DNA of 18,483 nt from Candidatus Aminicenantes bacterium UBA876. GTDB taxonomy: Bacteria; Acidobacteriota; Aminicenantia; UBA2199. Positions 1 through 6,979 of the stretch are shown piece by piece (position 1 is the first letter of the stretch; each line of letters begins with the position of its first letter). The stretch covers positions 9,509 through 27,991 of the forward strand of contig DBFQ01000064.1 in the NCBI GenBank assembly GCA_002294665.1, written 5' to 3'. The translations under genes were made by a program, and so were the position numbers. A model generated the notes under the pieces. That model saw only the letters and a list, made by a program, of their open reading frames with translations. It searched no databases and was not told where the DNA came from.

Positions 1-782
1 GCAATGGCGGCCACCGGGTCTGTTTGGCGCAGGCAGCAATAGGCCGCGGCAATTGCGGGTTCGCAGACCCGCCAGGTGTAGACCAGATCGCCGAAATCAA
101 CCAATCCGGCAATTTTTTCCGACCAGGGATCAAGGGAATGCAGCAATACATTGTGGTCGTTGGCGTCATTGTGGATCGTCTGCATGGGACAGTCCGCCAG
201 GTCGGGGAAAATCCGCTCAGTTGCCGTTGACAGGATGGCTCCCGCCTCGCTCTTCAAGCGGGGATCATCCAGGTTGTCGACATGATCCACGAGTTTGTCG
301 GCATGGCGAAGATCCCAGTCCAGCTCTCGGTTCTGCATGCTATGGGAAAAACTTTCCAGTGCCTTGTCCAGGCGTCCCATGAAGGTGCCGAGCCGGGCAG
401 CCAGGCGTGGCGTTCGCGGGTGGAAATCCGCCATGAGTGTTCCGGGGATCCAGGATAAGAGGTGAGCGGTTGCTCCATTTTCCCCCGGCTTATCCAAATG
501 GATCGTATGACGGCCGTCTGAGGCTGGAATCACCCGGGGTACATTGAGTCCCGGCTCCACCAGGGCCAGGTGTCGCAAGGCGCTGACGGCAAGGTCCGGG
601 ACGTGTGGATCTGTACCCGAAGGCGTGATCTTGAGCAGGAAATCAGCGTTTGCGGAACGAATATGAAAATTAAAGTCGTTTTCACCGTGGAGGGGTGTTG
701 CGGTTGCTGAGATACCGTAATAAGAGGCGACCAACTCCTGCGCCGTGACGCTTGAATACAGGTTTTCCGCCTTGGGGTTCAT
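1..782 (-). CDS. Aminoglycoside-phosphotransferase-family kinase, partial (C-terminus outside window)
   Basis: This leftward gene starts at the ATG at 782-780, preceded by a good ribosome site (AGAGGAGAG), and reads open for 260 codons to the window edge. The translation shows the APH/choline-kinase catalytic signature: H204-x-D206-x4-N211 (IHNDANDHNVL), and the metal-binding DFG-type motif at D229-F-G-D232. The family transfers a phosphate from ATP to a small hydroxylated or amino substrate. The HNDxNDxN form of the catalytic loop recalls hydroxylysine kinase and the kinase domain fused to class III aminotransferases, but the substrate cannot be read from this fragment. The gene lies 36 bp downstream of the CBS/ATPase gene on the same strand and is probably its operon partner. 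The family is clear; the specific function is not. Confidence 0.8.
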   Translation of the reverse strand, partial: MNPKAENLYSSVTAQELVASYYGISATATPLHGENDFNFHIRSANADFLLKITPSGTDPHVPDLAVSALRHLALVEPGLNVPRVIPASDGRHTIHLDKPGENGATAHLLSWIPGTLMADFHPRTPRLAARLGTFMGRLDKALESFSHSMQNRELDWDLRHADKLVDHVDNLDDPRLKSEAGAILSTATERIFPDLADCPMQTIHNDANDHNVLLHSLDPWSEKIAGLVDFGDLVYTWRVCEPAIAAAYCCLRQTDPVAAI

Positions 783-818
783 GCACTCTCCTCTATTCGG
801 AAGGTCCGGAGAGAAAGG

Positions 819-1778
819 TCAGTTTTGGGTTTTCCCCGGAGCGCGTTCTTCCGCCTGGAGGAAAAAGACCAGTTCCACCTGGGTACCTTTGCTTTTTTTC
901 GCCAGGATGACCAGTTTATCAGCGAAACGTTTCATGTTGGGTATGCCCATGCCGGCTCCGAAACCGAATTCGCGTACGTAATCGGAGGCCGTTGAAAAGC
1001 CTTCGGTCATGGCCTGCTCCAGGTCCTCGATCCCGATGCCGTTATCGGTGATCTGCACAATGATGCGGTCCTCTTTGATAAAGCAATAGATATCACCTTT
1101 GCTGCAACTATGGATCACCACGTTGGTTTCCGCTTCGTAGGTCGCGATCCCCACTCTCCGGGCGATTTCGTGATCAATGCCTTTCTTTTTCAGGAATTGT
1201 TTGAGCAGGGCCGCTCCGGTGCCGGCCGAAGTGATGTCGGAATTGTCGATGTTGTAGTGGAATTCCGCCTCGTCCACACGCAGCCGTTCTCCGGTCAGCA
1301 GGGAAAACTCCTGGTCCAGGGTTGATTTGCGCTTGGTGTCATGGATGTAGATCAGGTTGAACTTCTCAAGGATGCCGTGCAGGATGTCTTCGCGGGCGAT
1401 AATGCCCCGCAGGCGGTTATGCTCGTCCACTACCGGGAAACGCCCCACTTTATAGGTGCTGAACATGTCTACGATCGCAGGCAGGTTTTCTTCCGGGTGC
1501 AGCGAGATGACCTCGCGAGTCATCAGGTTTTCCAGCGGTTCGTCGATGCGGCCGTACTCCAGCGCATTGATGATATCCTCAATACTGATGATCCCTACCA
1601 GAATATGGTCGCGGTTGACGATCGGGATCCCGGAGATTTTCTTGATCTTCATCATCTCCTTGGCGCGGGAAACTTTTTTATCCGGCGTCAGGGTGACGGG
1701 ATTACGGGTCATGATGTCTGCGGCGGTCAGGTCGCGAAAAATGTCGACGTATTTCTTGAGGTTTTTTTCTTCAGCCAT
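819..1778 (-). CDS. Paired CBS domains fused to a histidine-kinase-type (GHKL) ATPase domain, putative redox or energy-sensing regulator
   Basis: The protein has about 319 residues. Two CBS motifs fill roughly residues 10-140 (ADIMTRNPVTL and LMTREVISL mark the two repeats), and an anti-sigma/histidine-kinase-like ATPase domain fills about 180-310. That domain shows an N-box ExxxN (YEAETNVVIHS), a G1 box (DNGIGI) and a glycine-rich lid (GFGAGMGIPNM). No phospho-acceptor histidine domain is visible, so it resembles SpoIIAB/RsbW anti-sigma kinases rather than sensor kinases. CBS pairs typically bind adenine nucleotides. An open frame continues upstream to 1877, but the ATG at 1778 has the ribosome site AAGGGA and begins where the CBS region begins. 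It overlaps the 3' end of the upstream DRTGG gene by 8 bases, which implies translational coupling. Its signalling target is unknown. Confidence 0.85.
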   Translation of the reverse strand: MAEEKNLKKYVDIFRDLTAADIMTRNPVTLTPDKKVSRAKEMMKIKKISGIPIVNRDHILVGIISIEDIINALEYGRIDEPLENLMTREVISLHPEENLPAIVDMFSTYKVGRFPVVDEHNRLRGIIAREDILHGILEKFNLIYIHDTKRKSTLDQEFSLLTGERLRVDEAEFHYNIDNSDITSAGTGAALLKQFLKKKGIDHEIARRVGIATYEAETNVVIHSCSKGDIYCFIKEDRIIVQITDNGIGIEDLEQAMTEGFSTASDYVREFGFGAGMGIPNMKRFADKLVILAKKSKGTQVELVFFLQAEERAPGKTQN

Positions 1779-2121
1779 CGATTCCCTTGAAACCGGCGTT
1801 GTAGAGACGACCACAGGCGGAAAAGGTGAAACTGCGTGTGCGCACCAGCAGAAAGTCATTCTGCCGTGCCAGTTCAATGGTCACTTGGGGGATGTTCTTG
1901 TTCTGTACCACCACCAGGCCAAGGAGTTCGGTCACCATGCCCGTACGCACGGATTGGGGGGAGGTGTGGGCTGTCAGCACCACCATCCCCGGCTTGGCCA
2001 GAGCCAGGATGTCACTCATCATGTCTCCGGCACCGATTGAATGCACTTCTTCGTCCAGGCGGCTTTCGCCGCTGAGCACCTCTCCATCGAGGATTTCAAC
2101 CAGTTCTCGGGCTGTAGGCAT
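1771..2121 (-). CDS. DRTGG-domain protein (first copy)
   Basis: The product has 116 residues and begins at the ATG at 2121-2119, with the ribosome site AGGAGAAG about 8 bases upstream. It looks like a stand-alone DRTGG domain: an N-terminal ELVEILDGEVLSG segment, a central glycine-rich stretch near GMVVLTAHTSPQSVRTGM, and a C-terminal segment ending FSACGRLYNAGF. DRTGG domains otherwise occur in phosphotransacetylases and CBS proteins; their function is unclear, though ligand sensing is suspected. The gene is first of a leftward operon with the CBS/ATPase gene, which it overlaps. A second protein of the same type lies at 3764-4099, so the two DRTGG genes bracket the regulatory block. Family assignment rests on remembered fold-level similarity. 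Confidence 0.75.
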   Translation of the reverse strand: MPTARELVEILDGEVLSGESRLDEEVHSIGAGDMMSDILALAKPGMVVLTAHTSPQSVRTGMVTELLGLVVVQNKNIPQVTIELARQNDFLLVRTRSFTFSACGRLYNAGFKGIDG

Positions 2122-2140
2122 CTAGACTTCTCCTGGCGCA

Positions 2141-2169
2141 AGTGTACCCCAGAGGCCCCGTCAAGTCAA
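2141..2169 (-). promoter_or_regulatory. Putative sigma70-type promoter for the leftward DRTGG / CBS-ATPase operon
   Basis: On the minus strand a TTGACT -35 box (2169-2164) is separated by exactly 17 bp from a TACACT -10 box (2146-2141). Transcription would begin near 2134, giving a short leader that still contains the AGGAG ribosome site for the ATG at 2121. Confidence 0.5.
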
Positions 2170-2173
2170 CGAT

Positions 2174-2284
2174 ACCCGTGGGGACGGAGGACAAAAGGAT
2201 CAATTCTTTACCCGGTGTTCACATCTGCACATGTGAAACAGGAATCCTCGGAGTTTTGATCCTTTTGTCCTCCGTCCCCAGGGT
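2174..2284. repeat. Long inverted repeat with nested hairpin (possible REP/MITE-like intergenic element)
   Basis: The arms at 2179-2203 and 2256-2280 are perfect 25-bp reverse complements. The left arm begins TGGGGACGGAGGAC and ends GGATCAA. Beyond a single-base bulge (G2178) the pairing continues for 4 bp (ACCC 2174-2177 with GGGT 2281-2284). The 52-base loop carries its own 7-bp hairpin, TTCACAT at 2218-2224 with ATGTGAA at 2231-2237. No good open reading frame lies inside and no T-run follows, so it is not a standard terminator. It lies between the two divergent promoters. Confidence 0.8.
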
Positions 2285-2292
2285 GGCGTGCC

Positions 2293-2321
2293 TTGCGTTT
2301 GCGGGATAGACAGGGTATAAA
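2293..2321 (+). promoter_or_regulatory. Putative sigma70-type promoter for the PHP / ATPase pair
   Basis: A TTGCGT -35 box at 2293-2298 lies 17 bp from a TATAAA -10 box at 2316-2321. Transcription would start near 2328. The ATG at 2321 falls inside the -10 box, which argues that translation begins at the downstream TTG at 2354. Confidence 0.5.
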
Positions 2322-2353
2322 TGGGGCTGCCGCAGCGGCGGTGGAGTGGACCA

Positions 2354-3103
2354 TTGAACGTAACGGCTGACCTGCATATTCACACGGCCCTGTCCCCTTG
2401 CGGAAGCCTGGAGATGTCTCCCCGCGCAGTTGCCGCGAGCGCCCGCTCAATCGGACTGGATATGATCGCCGTGACCGATCACAACAGCATGGCCAATGTG
2501 GAAGCCACGGTTGAGGCCGGGCGCCGGGAGGGGGTGGTGGTCATCCCCGGCATGGAAGTCCAGACCGCTGAAGGCGTGCACGTGCTGTGCTATTTCCCCG
2601 ATTGTGACGTCGCGCGCTCCTGTTACGAGGGGATCTATCCCCATTTGCCGGACATCGCCAACAACGCGGATTTTTTCGGTGATCAGGTCGTTGTCGACAT
2701 CGACGACAATGTGATCGGATTCGAGCCGCGGGTATTGCTCAACTCACTGGATCTCTCCATAGACGAGTTGGTGGCCGGCGTGCGCGCGATCGGGGGCGAG
2801 GTGATCCCCGCCCACGTGGAGTGCAACGGTTTCGGCCTGCTGCCCCATCTGGGCCTGGTGCCGCCCAACCTGGATCTCTCCGTCCTGGAGATCGCCTGGC
2901 CCCACAGCCGTGAAGATGTGATCCGAGATTACCCCGATTTGGCTGGGTTTTCGCTGGTTTCCCACAGCGACGCCCATTATCTGCGCGATATCGGCCGGGC
3001 CGCGATGCGCATGGAGATGGCGGAGCGCAGTTTTTCCGCTTTGTTCAAGGCCTACCGCGAAGGTTGCGGCCGTATCGTCTACCGCCATAGAGAGGATTCG
3101 TGA
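2354..3103 (+). CDS. PHP-domain metal-dependent phosphoesterase family protein
   Basis: The product has 249 residues from the TTG at 2354, chosen because GGAG lies 7 bases upstream, the first residues (NVTADLHIHT) are where this family begins, and the in-frame ATG at 2321 lies in the predicted -10 box. The PHP metal-binding motifs are in order: HIH at residues 8-10, TDH at 41-43, E68 (PGMEVQT), H76, the later PAHVEC, and the C-terminal SHSDAH. These proteins use two or three metal ions to hydrolyse phosphoesters, and relatives act on nucleotides or phosphorylated metabolites. The substrate cannot be told here. The next gene starts inside its stop codon (GTGA overlap), so the PHP protein and the ATPase are probably made together. 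PHP genes of this type are often found near bifurcating hydrogenase genes, as I recall. Confidence 0.85.
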   Translation: MNVTADLHIHTALSPCGSLEMSPRAVAASARSIGLDMIAVTDHNSMANVEATVEAGRREGVVVIPGMEVQTAEGVHVLCYFPDCDVARSCYEGIYPHLPDIANNADFFGDQVVVDIDDNVIGFEPRVLLNSLDLSIDELVAGVRAIGGEVIPAHVECNGFGLLPHLGLVPPNLDLSVLEIAWPHSREDVIRDYPDLAGFSLVSHSDAHYLRDIGRAAMRMEMAERSFSALFKAYREGCGRIVYRHREDS

Positions 3104-3645
3104 TCGAAGATCTTTGCTTTCACATTGTGGACGTGGTCCAGAACAGCGTGAGCGCCGGAGCGGACCGGGTCGAGATCCAAATTGAGGTTTCGCGGCGCGA
3201 GGATCGCATCCGCCTGCAGGTCGATGATAACGGCGTCGGAATGGATGCGAAAACCGTTGAGCGCGTTCAAGACCCCTTCTTCACCACCAAGTCAGGCAAA
3301 AAAGTGGGCCTGGGTATCCCGCTGATGAAGGAAACCGCGCTGCATTGCGACGGGGACTTCGAAATTACCAGCCGGGTGGGTGAGGGAACCCGTATCCGGG
3401 CTGAATACCGCTTCAGCCATATCGACACCCCGCCGCTGGGAGGGGTCGCTGAGACCGTGTTTCAATTGATCGCCGCCACGCCGGAGGTCAATATCGTGTT
3501 CGCCTGGATCACCGATGACGGTCGGTTTGATGTTTCCAGCCATGATATTCGCGAGCAGATCGGCGATATGCCGTTATCGCATCCCGCGGTTTTGTCTTTC
3601 CTGCGCGAGTACCTGCAGGAAAATCTGCGCCTTTTGCCGCTTTGA
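3100..3645 (+). CDS. Small histidine-kinase-type (GHKL) ATP-binding protein
   Basis: The protein has 181 residues and starts at a GTG whose last bases overlap the PHP stop codon (GTGA). Residues 1-105 are a GHKL ATPase domain: N-box region VDVVQNSVSAGA, G1 box DDNGVGM, a DPFFTTKSG segment as in histidine-kinase catalytic domains, and a G2 lid GLGIPLM. The N-box has Asp where many members have Glu (DxxxN rather than ExxxN). There is no dimerisation/phospho-acceptor domain; the final 70 residues are a separate tail with no recognised motif. It may be an orphan kinase catalytic subunit or an anti-sigma-like ATPase. It is the second such domain in the block, after the CBS fusion on the opposite strand. 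The partner protein is unknown. Confidence 0.85.
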   Translation: MIEDLCFHIVDVVQNSVSAGADRVEIQIEVSRREDRIRLQVDDNGVGMDAKTVERVQDPFFTTKSGKKVGLGIPLMKETALHCDGDFEITSRVGEGTRIRAEYRFSHIDTPPLGGVAETVFQLIAATPEVNIVFAWITDDGRFDVSSHDIREQIGDMPLSHPAVLSFLREYLQENLRLLPL

Positions 3646-3696
3646 CAAATGCTCCGGGAAATTCTGTTTTCAGCACTTTTTTTCCGCGTTTCCGGG

Positions 3697-3725
3697 TTGA
3701 CTTTACGGGTGGATTATCTTAAGAT
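3697..3725 (+). promoter_or_regulatory. Putative main promoter of the DRTGG / formate dehydrogenase operon
   Basis: A TTGACT -35 box at 3697-3702 is followed after exactly 17 bp by TAAGAT at 3720-3725. Transcription would start near 3732. This AT-rich stretch lies in a 118-bp gap between the ATPase gene and the second DRTGG gene, and no convincing promoter was found further downstream before the first NuoE-like gene. Confidence 0.5.
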
Positions 3726-3739
3726 TCGTTATTGTATTA

Positions 3740-3757
3740 TTGTTAATTGCAAAACAG
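3740..3757. promoter_or_regulatory. Possible Rex-type operator (weak)
   Basis: The half-site TTGTTAA at 3740-3746 matches the left half of the commonly described Rex consensus TTGTTAAnnnnTTAACAA. The right half, AAAACAG at 3751-3757, keeps 4 of 7 positions. It lies just downstream of the predicted transcription start, where a repressor could block initiation, and a rex gene is present at 15483. The call rests on one good half-site. Confidence 0.25.
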
Positions 3758-3763
3758 ATAAGC

Positions 3764-4099
3764 ATGAAGTTATCACAGATCATCGACGGTTTGGGGTGTG
3801 ACGTTCTGGTCCAGGGCCGGGATGTGGATGTCATTGATGGCTACGCGTCGGACCTGCTTTCCGATGTGATGGCCAATTGTCCGGAAGGTGCCGTATGGCT
3901 GACCCTGCAGCGCCACTTGAATGTCATTGCCGTGGCGCAATTGAAGCGCATCCCCGCGATCGTCGTCACCAACAACGGGCGGCCGGACGATGCCGTGCTG
4001 GAAAAGGCCGATGAAGAGGGTCTCACCATATTGACCACCGCCATGGATACTTTTTCGGCGGCGGGCCGGATTTTCCGCATGTTCCACTCTGAACCATGA
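3764..4099 (+). CDS. DRTGG-domain protein (second copy)
   Basis: The protein has 111 residues from the ATG at 3764, the first ATG after the predicted transcription start; an open frame reaches back to 3740 with a TTG. The ribosome site is weak. The sequence runs from KLSQIIDGLGCDVLVQG, through a hydrophobic core around WLTLQRHLNVIAVAQLKRIPAIVV, to a C-terminal segment AMDTFSAAGRIFRMF. That last segment parallels the SFTFSACGRLYNAGF end of the leftward DRTGG protein, so the two appear to be distant paralogues. It is probably the first gene of the formate dehydrogenase operon, 132 bp ahead of the NuoE-like gene. The function is unknown; a small ligand-sensing or regulatory role fits its position. 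Confidence 0.7.
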   Translation: MKLSQIIDGLGCDVLVQGRDVDVIDGYASDLLSDVMANCPEGAVWLTLQRHLNVIAVAQLKRIPAIVVTNNGRPDDAVLEKADEEGLTILTTAMDTFSAAGRIFRMFHSEP

Positions 4100-4231
4100 G
4101 AAAGTTGAAAGGATGCCGGGCGCCGGTTGATTGACCCTCGTGCTGCAGCAAAAACCGATAATGCTTGAAGAGGGTTGTGGACAAGGTGCCCTGTAACCCG
4201 GTATGTTGTTTATCGGCAGAAGGAGGAAATG

Positions 4232-4732
4232 ATGTTTCAGACTGAGCCACATATCCCTGAGAACGCGCATTACAAACAACTGCGCGATTTCATCCAGACG
4301 CAACGCAATACTCCGGGGCCGCTTATCCTGGTTCTGCAGAAGGCGCAGGAGCTGTTCGGCTACCTGCCCAGGGAAGTCCAGGCGTTTGTGGCCAGAGAAC
4401 TGAATTTATCTCAATCTGAAGTTTTCAGTGTGGCCACATTTTATAACTTCTTTCGCACTGAACCGATTGGAGATCACATCATCAATGTCTGCCTGGGTAC
4501 GGCCTGTCACGTGAAAGGCGCGCAGCATGTCCTGGATGCCCTGGCGGATGAACTGCAGATCCGCGTGGGCGGCACCACTGCGGATGGTTTCTTTACCTTG
4601 TCTACGGCCCGTTGTTTCGGCGCCTGCGGTCTGGCGCCGGCAATGATGATCGATGAAGAGGTATACGGAAAACTAACCGCGGATAAAGCACGCAAAGTGA
4701 TCCGCGATTATCGAAAAAACACTGGAAAATAG
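4232..4732 (+). CDS. hndA: NuoE-like / HndA-like [2Fe-2S] electron-transfer subunit (first copy)
   Basis: This 166-residue protein is a thioredoxin-fold NuoE/HydC-family subunit. Its four cluster ligands are intact: C87-x4-C92 (CLGTAC) and C128-x3-C132 (CFGAC), followed by the family segment GLAPAMMIDEEVYGKL. Such subunits carry electrons between the flavin subunit and the rest of a cytoplasmic NAD-linked complex. The ATG at 4232 is chosen over the adjacent ATG at 4229 because AGGAGG ends at 4226, giving a 5-base spacer; a longer open frame from 4175 lacks a ribosome site. It opens an hndA-hndB-hndC order that continues downstream. The hnd symbol reflects gene order and family; hydC would be equally apt. 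Confidence 0.88.
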   Translation: MFQTEPHIPENAHYKQLRDFIQTQRNTPGPLILVLQKAQELFGYLPREVQAFVARELNLSQSEVFSVATFYNFFRTEPIGDHIINVCLGTACHVKGAQHVLDALADELQIRVGGTTADGFFTLSTARCFGACGLAPAMMIDEEVYGKLTADKARKVIRDYRKNTGK

Positions 4733-4766
4733 TTTCTGCGTAAAAGCAGAAAATCAAGGAGGCGAC

Positions 4767-5129
4767 ATGAAACTTGAAGATCTGAAAAAGATAAGGGAGA
4801 AGCATCAGAAGGATATGATCCTTCGTGATGGAGACGCGCGCATCCGCGTGGTTGTGGGTATGGGCACTTCCGGAATCGCCGCCGGGGCCCGGGAAACCCT
4901 GAGGGCGTTTCTCCAAGAGATCGAGAAACGCAACATCGCCGATGTCATTGTCACCCAGGCGGGTGAGCGGGGTCTCAGTTCGCATGAACCCATAGTCACC
5001 ATATCTGAAAAAGGCAAACCCGGAATTGTATATGGTAATGTTACCGCTGAAGTGGCACGCAAAATCGTGGCCGAGCATATTGTCAACGGCAGCCCACTTT
5101 CCGACTACGTCCTTGAAGTCACGGAATGA
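4767..5129 (+). CDS. hndB: HndB/HydD-like thioredoxin-fold protein lacking all [2Fe-2S] cysteines
   Basis: The protein has 120 residues and starts at an ATG with a strong AGGAGG site. It follows the thioredoxin-like ferredoxin pattern found between hndA and hndC genes: MGTSGIAAGARETL near residues 32-45, a VTQAG...LSSHEP segment near 62-75, then the YGNVTAEVARKIVAEHI...G end typical of the family. The four expected cysteines are replaced by Gly31, Ser35, Glu67 and Ser71, and there is no cysteine anywhere in the protein, so it cannot hold an iron-sulfur cluster. Cofactor-free versions are, as I recall, known in some bifurcating hydrogenases (HydD of Acetobacterium). A structural or docking role in the complex is likely. 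It lies 34 bp from hndA and 34 bp from the next gene. Confidence 0.85.
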   Translation: MKLEDLKKIREKHQKDMILRDGDARIRVVVGMGTSGIAAGARETLRAFLQEIEKRNIADVIVTQAGERGLSSHEPIVTISEKGKPGIVYGNVTAEVARKIVAEHIVNGSPLSDYVLEVTE

Positions 5130-5163
5130 TCCGTTCGTGGCGGATATCTGAAATGAGGCAGTC

Positions 5164-6954
5164 ATGAAAAAGAGACTGGATGTTCTGGTGTGCGGGGGCG
5201 CTGCCTGTATCGCCTCGCACAGCCATGATTTCAAAGACCGGCTGATCGAGATGGTTAAGTCGCATAATCTTGAAGACGAGATAAACATTATTGAGACCGG
5301 TTGCATGGGGCCATGCGAATTGGGTCCCGTCATGGTGGTCTATCCGGACGGAGCTTTCTACATTCGTTTGAAAGCGGATTATGCCGAACGTATCGTGGAA
5401 GAACATTTCCTCAAGGGACGTCCGGTTGAAGAATGGTTGTGGCAGGCTCCGGAAGCCCGCAAAATCGTTGAGGAGAAACGCCAGATCCCGTTTTTCGAGA
5501 AACAGCACAAAGTCGTGCTGAAGAACTGCGGCCGCATCGACCCGGAAAACCTCAACGAATACATCGGCAATGACGGTTACCTGGCCCTGGCAAATTGTCT
5601 TCAGGACATGTCTCCGGATGACGTGATCGAGTCGGTAACGGCTTCAGGCTTGCGCGGCCGCGGCGGCGCGGGTTTTCCCACTGGGTTGAAGTGGAAGCTG
5701 GCGCGCCGTTCTCCCGGAGAAACCAAGTACGTGGTCTGCAACGCCGACGAGGGTGATCCCGGTGCGTTCATGGACCGCGCCATCCTGGAAGGCGATCCCC
5801 ACAGTGTGATTGAAGGCATGGCAATCGCCGGTTACGCCGTGGGCGCTTCTCAGGGGTTTGTGTACATCCGGGCTGAGTACCCACTGGCGGTGCGGCGACT
5901 GCGCCAGGCGCTGGATCAGGCCCGAGCAGCCGGTCTGCTGGGCGAGCATATCATGGAGTCCGATTTTTCTTTCAACCTTGAGATCCGCACCGGCGCCGGC
6001 GCTTTTGTCTGCGGCGAAGAAACGGCGCTCATGGCCTCCGTGGAAGGTCACCGCGGCATGCCGCGTCCGAAGCCTCCCTATCCTTCCGACCAGGGGCTGT
6101 GGGGGAAACCCACGGTGATCAACAACGTGGAGACCCTGGCCAACCTGCGTCATATCATGCTCAACGGCGCCGACTGGTTTGCCGCCATGGGTACGGCCAA
6201 GAGCAAAGGTACCAAGGTTTTCGCGCTTTCGGGCAATGTGAACAACACCGGCCTGGTCGAAGTGCCCATGGGCATCACCCTGCGGGAAATCGTCTTTGAC
6301 GTGGGCGGCGGAATTCCCGGAAACAAGGCGCTCAAGGCCGTGCAGACCGGTGGACCTTCGGGCGGTTGCATTCCGGCTGAGTACCTGGATACACCCATCG
6401 ATTACGAGTCTCTCAAGGAACTGGGATCGATCATGGGCTCCGGCGGCCTGATCGTGCTGGATGAAAGCAATTGCATGGTTAACATGGCCAAGTTTTTTCT
6501 GGAATTCTGCGTGGAGGAATCCTGCGGTCAATGTGTCCCATGTCGTGTCGGCCTGAAACAGATGCACGGGATCCTGCAACGAATTACGCAAGGCGCGGGC
6601 GAAGAGGGCGACCTTGAAAAATTGGAACAGATGGCTGAAACGATCAAGGCCACAAGTTTATGTGGATTGGGACAATCCGCCCCGAATCCCGTGCTCTCAA
6701 CGATGAAGTATTTCCGCGACGAGTATGAGGCGCATATCCGCGACAAACGTTGCCCGGCCCTGGTGTGTACCGATCTGATCACTTACACCATTCTGGCGGA
6801 TAAATGCACCGGCTGTACGGCCTGCGCGCGCAAATGCCCGGTGAACGCCATCAGCGGCGAAGTCAAGAAAGTGCATCTCATTGACCAGGATGCCTGTATC
6901 CATTGCGGCGCCTGCTATCAGGCTTGCAAGTTTGATGCGATTCAACGTCGATAA
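5164..6954 (+). CDS. hndC: HndC/HydB-like NADH-binding flavin subunit with N-terminal [2Fe-2S] and C-terminal 2x[4Fe-4S] domains
   Basis: The 596-residue protein has four parts. Residues 1-90 are a thioredoxin-like [2Fe-2S] domain (C10, C15, C47, C51). Residues from about 120 to 430 are the NuoF FMN/NADH core, with GRGGAGFPTGLKW, CNADEGDPG and GAGAFVCGEETAL. An SLBB-like part and a [4Fe-4S] site follow (C454, C457, C460, C500). The C-terminal region has a CxxxxC pair, C530 and C535, and two [4Fe-4S] motifs (C548/551/554/558 and C578/581/584/588). This is the full architecture of the flavin subunit of bifurcating hydrogenases, where the CxxxxC region helps bind zinc at the hinge of the ferredoxin arm. 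It probably exchanges electrons between NAD(H), ferredoxin and the formate dehydrogenase subunit; actual bifurcation is inferred. No hydrogenase subunit follows it. Confidence 0.92.
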   Translation: MKKRLDVLVCGGAACIASHSHDFKDRLIEMVKSHNLEDEINIIETGCMGPCELGPVMVVYPDGAFYIRLKADYAERIVEEHFLKGRPVEEWLWQAPEARKIVEEKRQIPFFEKQHKVVLKNCGRIDPENLNEYIGNDGYLALANCLQDMSPDDVIESVTASGLRGRGGAGFPTGLKWKLARRSPGETKYVVCNADEGDPGAFMDRAILEGDPHSVIEGMAIAGYAVGASQGFVYIRAEYPLAVRRLRQALDQARAAGLLGEHIMESDFSFNLEIRTGAGAFVCGEETALMASVEGHRGMPRPKPPYPSDQGLWGKPTVINNVETLANLRHIMLNGADWFAAMGTAKSKGTKVFALSGNVNNTGLVEVPMGITLREIVFDVGGGIPGNKALKAVQTGGPSGGCIPAEYLDTPIDYESLKELGSIMGSGGLIVLDESNCMVNMAKFFLEFCVEESCGQCVPCRVGLKQMHGILQRITQGAGEEGDLEKLEQMAETIKATSLCGLGQSAPNPVLSTMKYFRDEYEAHIRDKRCPALVCTDLITYTILADKCTGCTACARKCPVNAISGEVKKVHLIDQDACIHCGACYQACKFDAIQRR

Positions 6955-6979
6955 AGGACAAAACCAGGTGAGGTGAATC

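Noticed and set aside
2321..2353. ATG at 2321 as start of the PHP gene
   Set aside because: It lies in the predicted -10 box, adds residues without family similarity, and the TTG at 2354 has a better ribosome site and the conserved N-terminus.
3646..3696. Possible terminator after the small ATPase gene
   Set aside because: There is a T-rich run at 3677-3683, but the upstream stem is only about 4 bp (TGCT/AGCA) and would not form a stable hairpin.
4131..4162. Possible promoter TTGACC / GATAAT before the first NuoE-like gene
   Set aside because: The spacer is 20 bp, too long for a good sigma70 promoter; an additional internal start is possible but not supported.
4172..4200. Imperfect hairpin GGGTT...AACCC in the leader of the first NuoE-like gene
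   Set aside because: The stem is short and interrupted by a bulge and a mismatch; it matches no riboswitch I recognise.
5644..6591. A 315-codon open frame on the minus strand opposite the hndC-like gene
   Set aside because: It is an antisense shadow of a strongly conserved coding region with no family features of its own.
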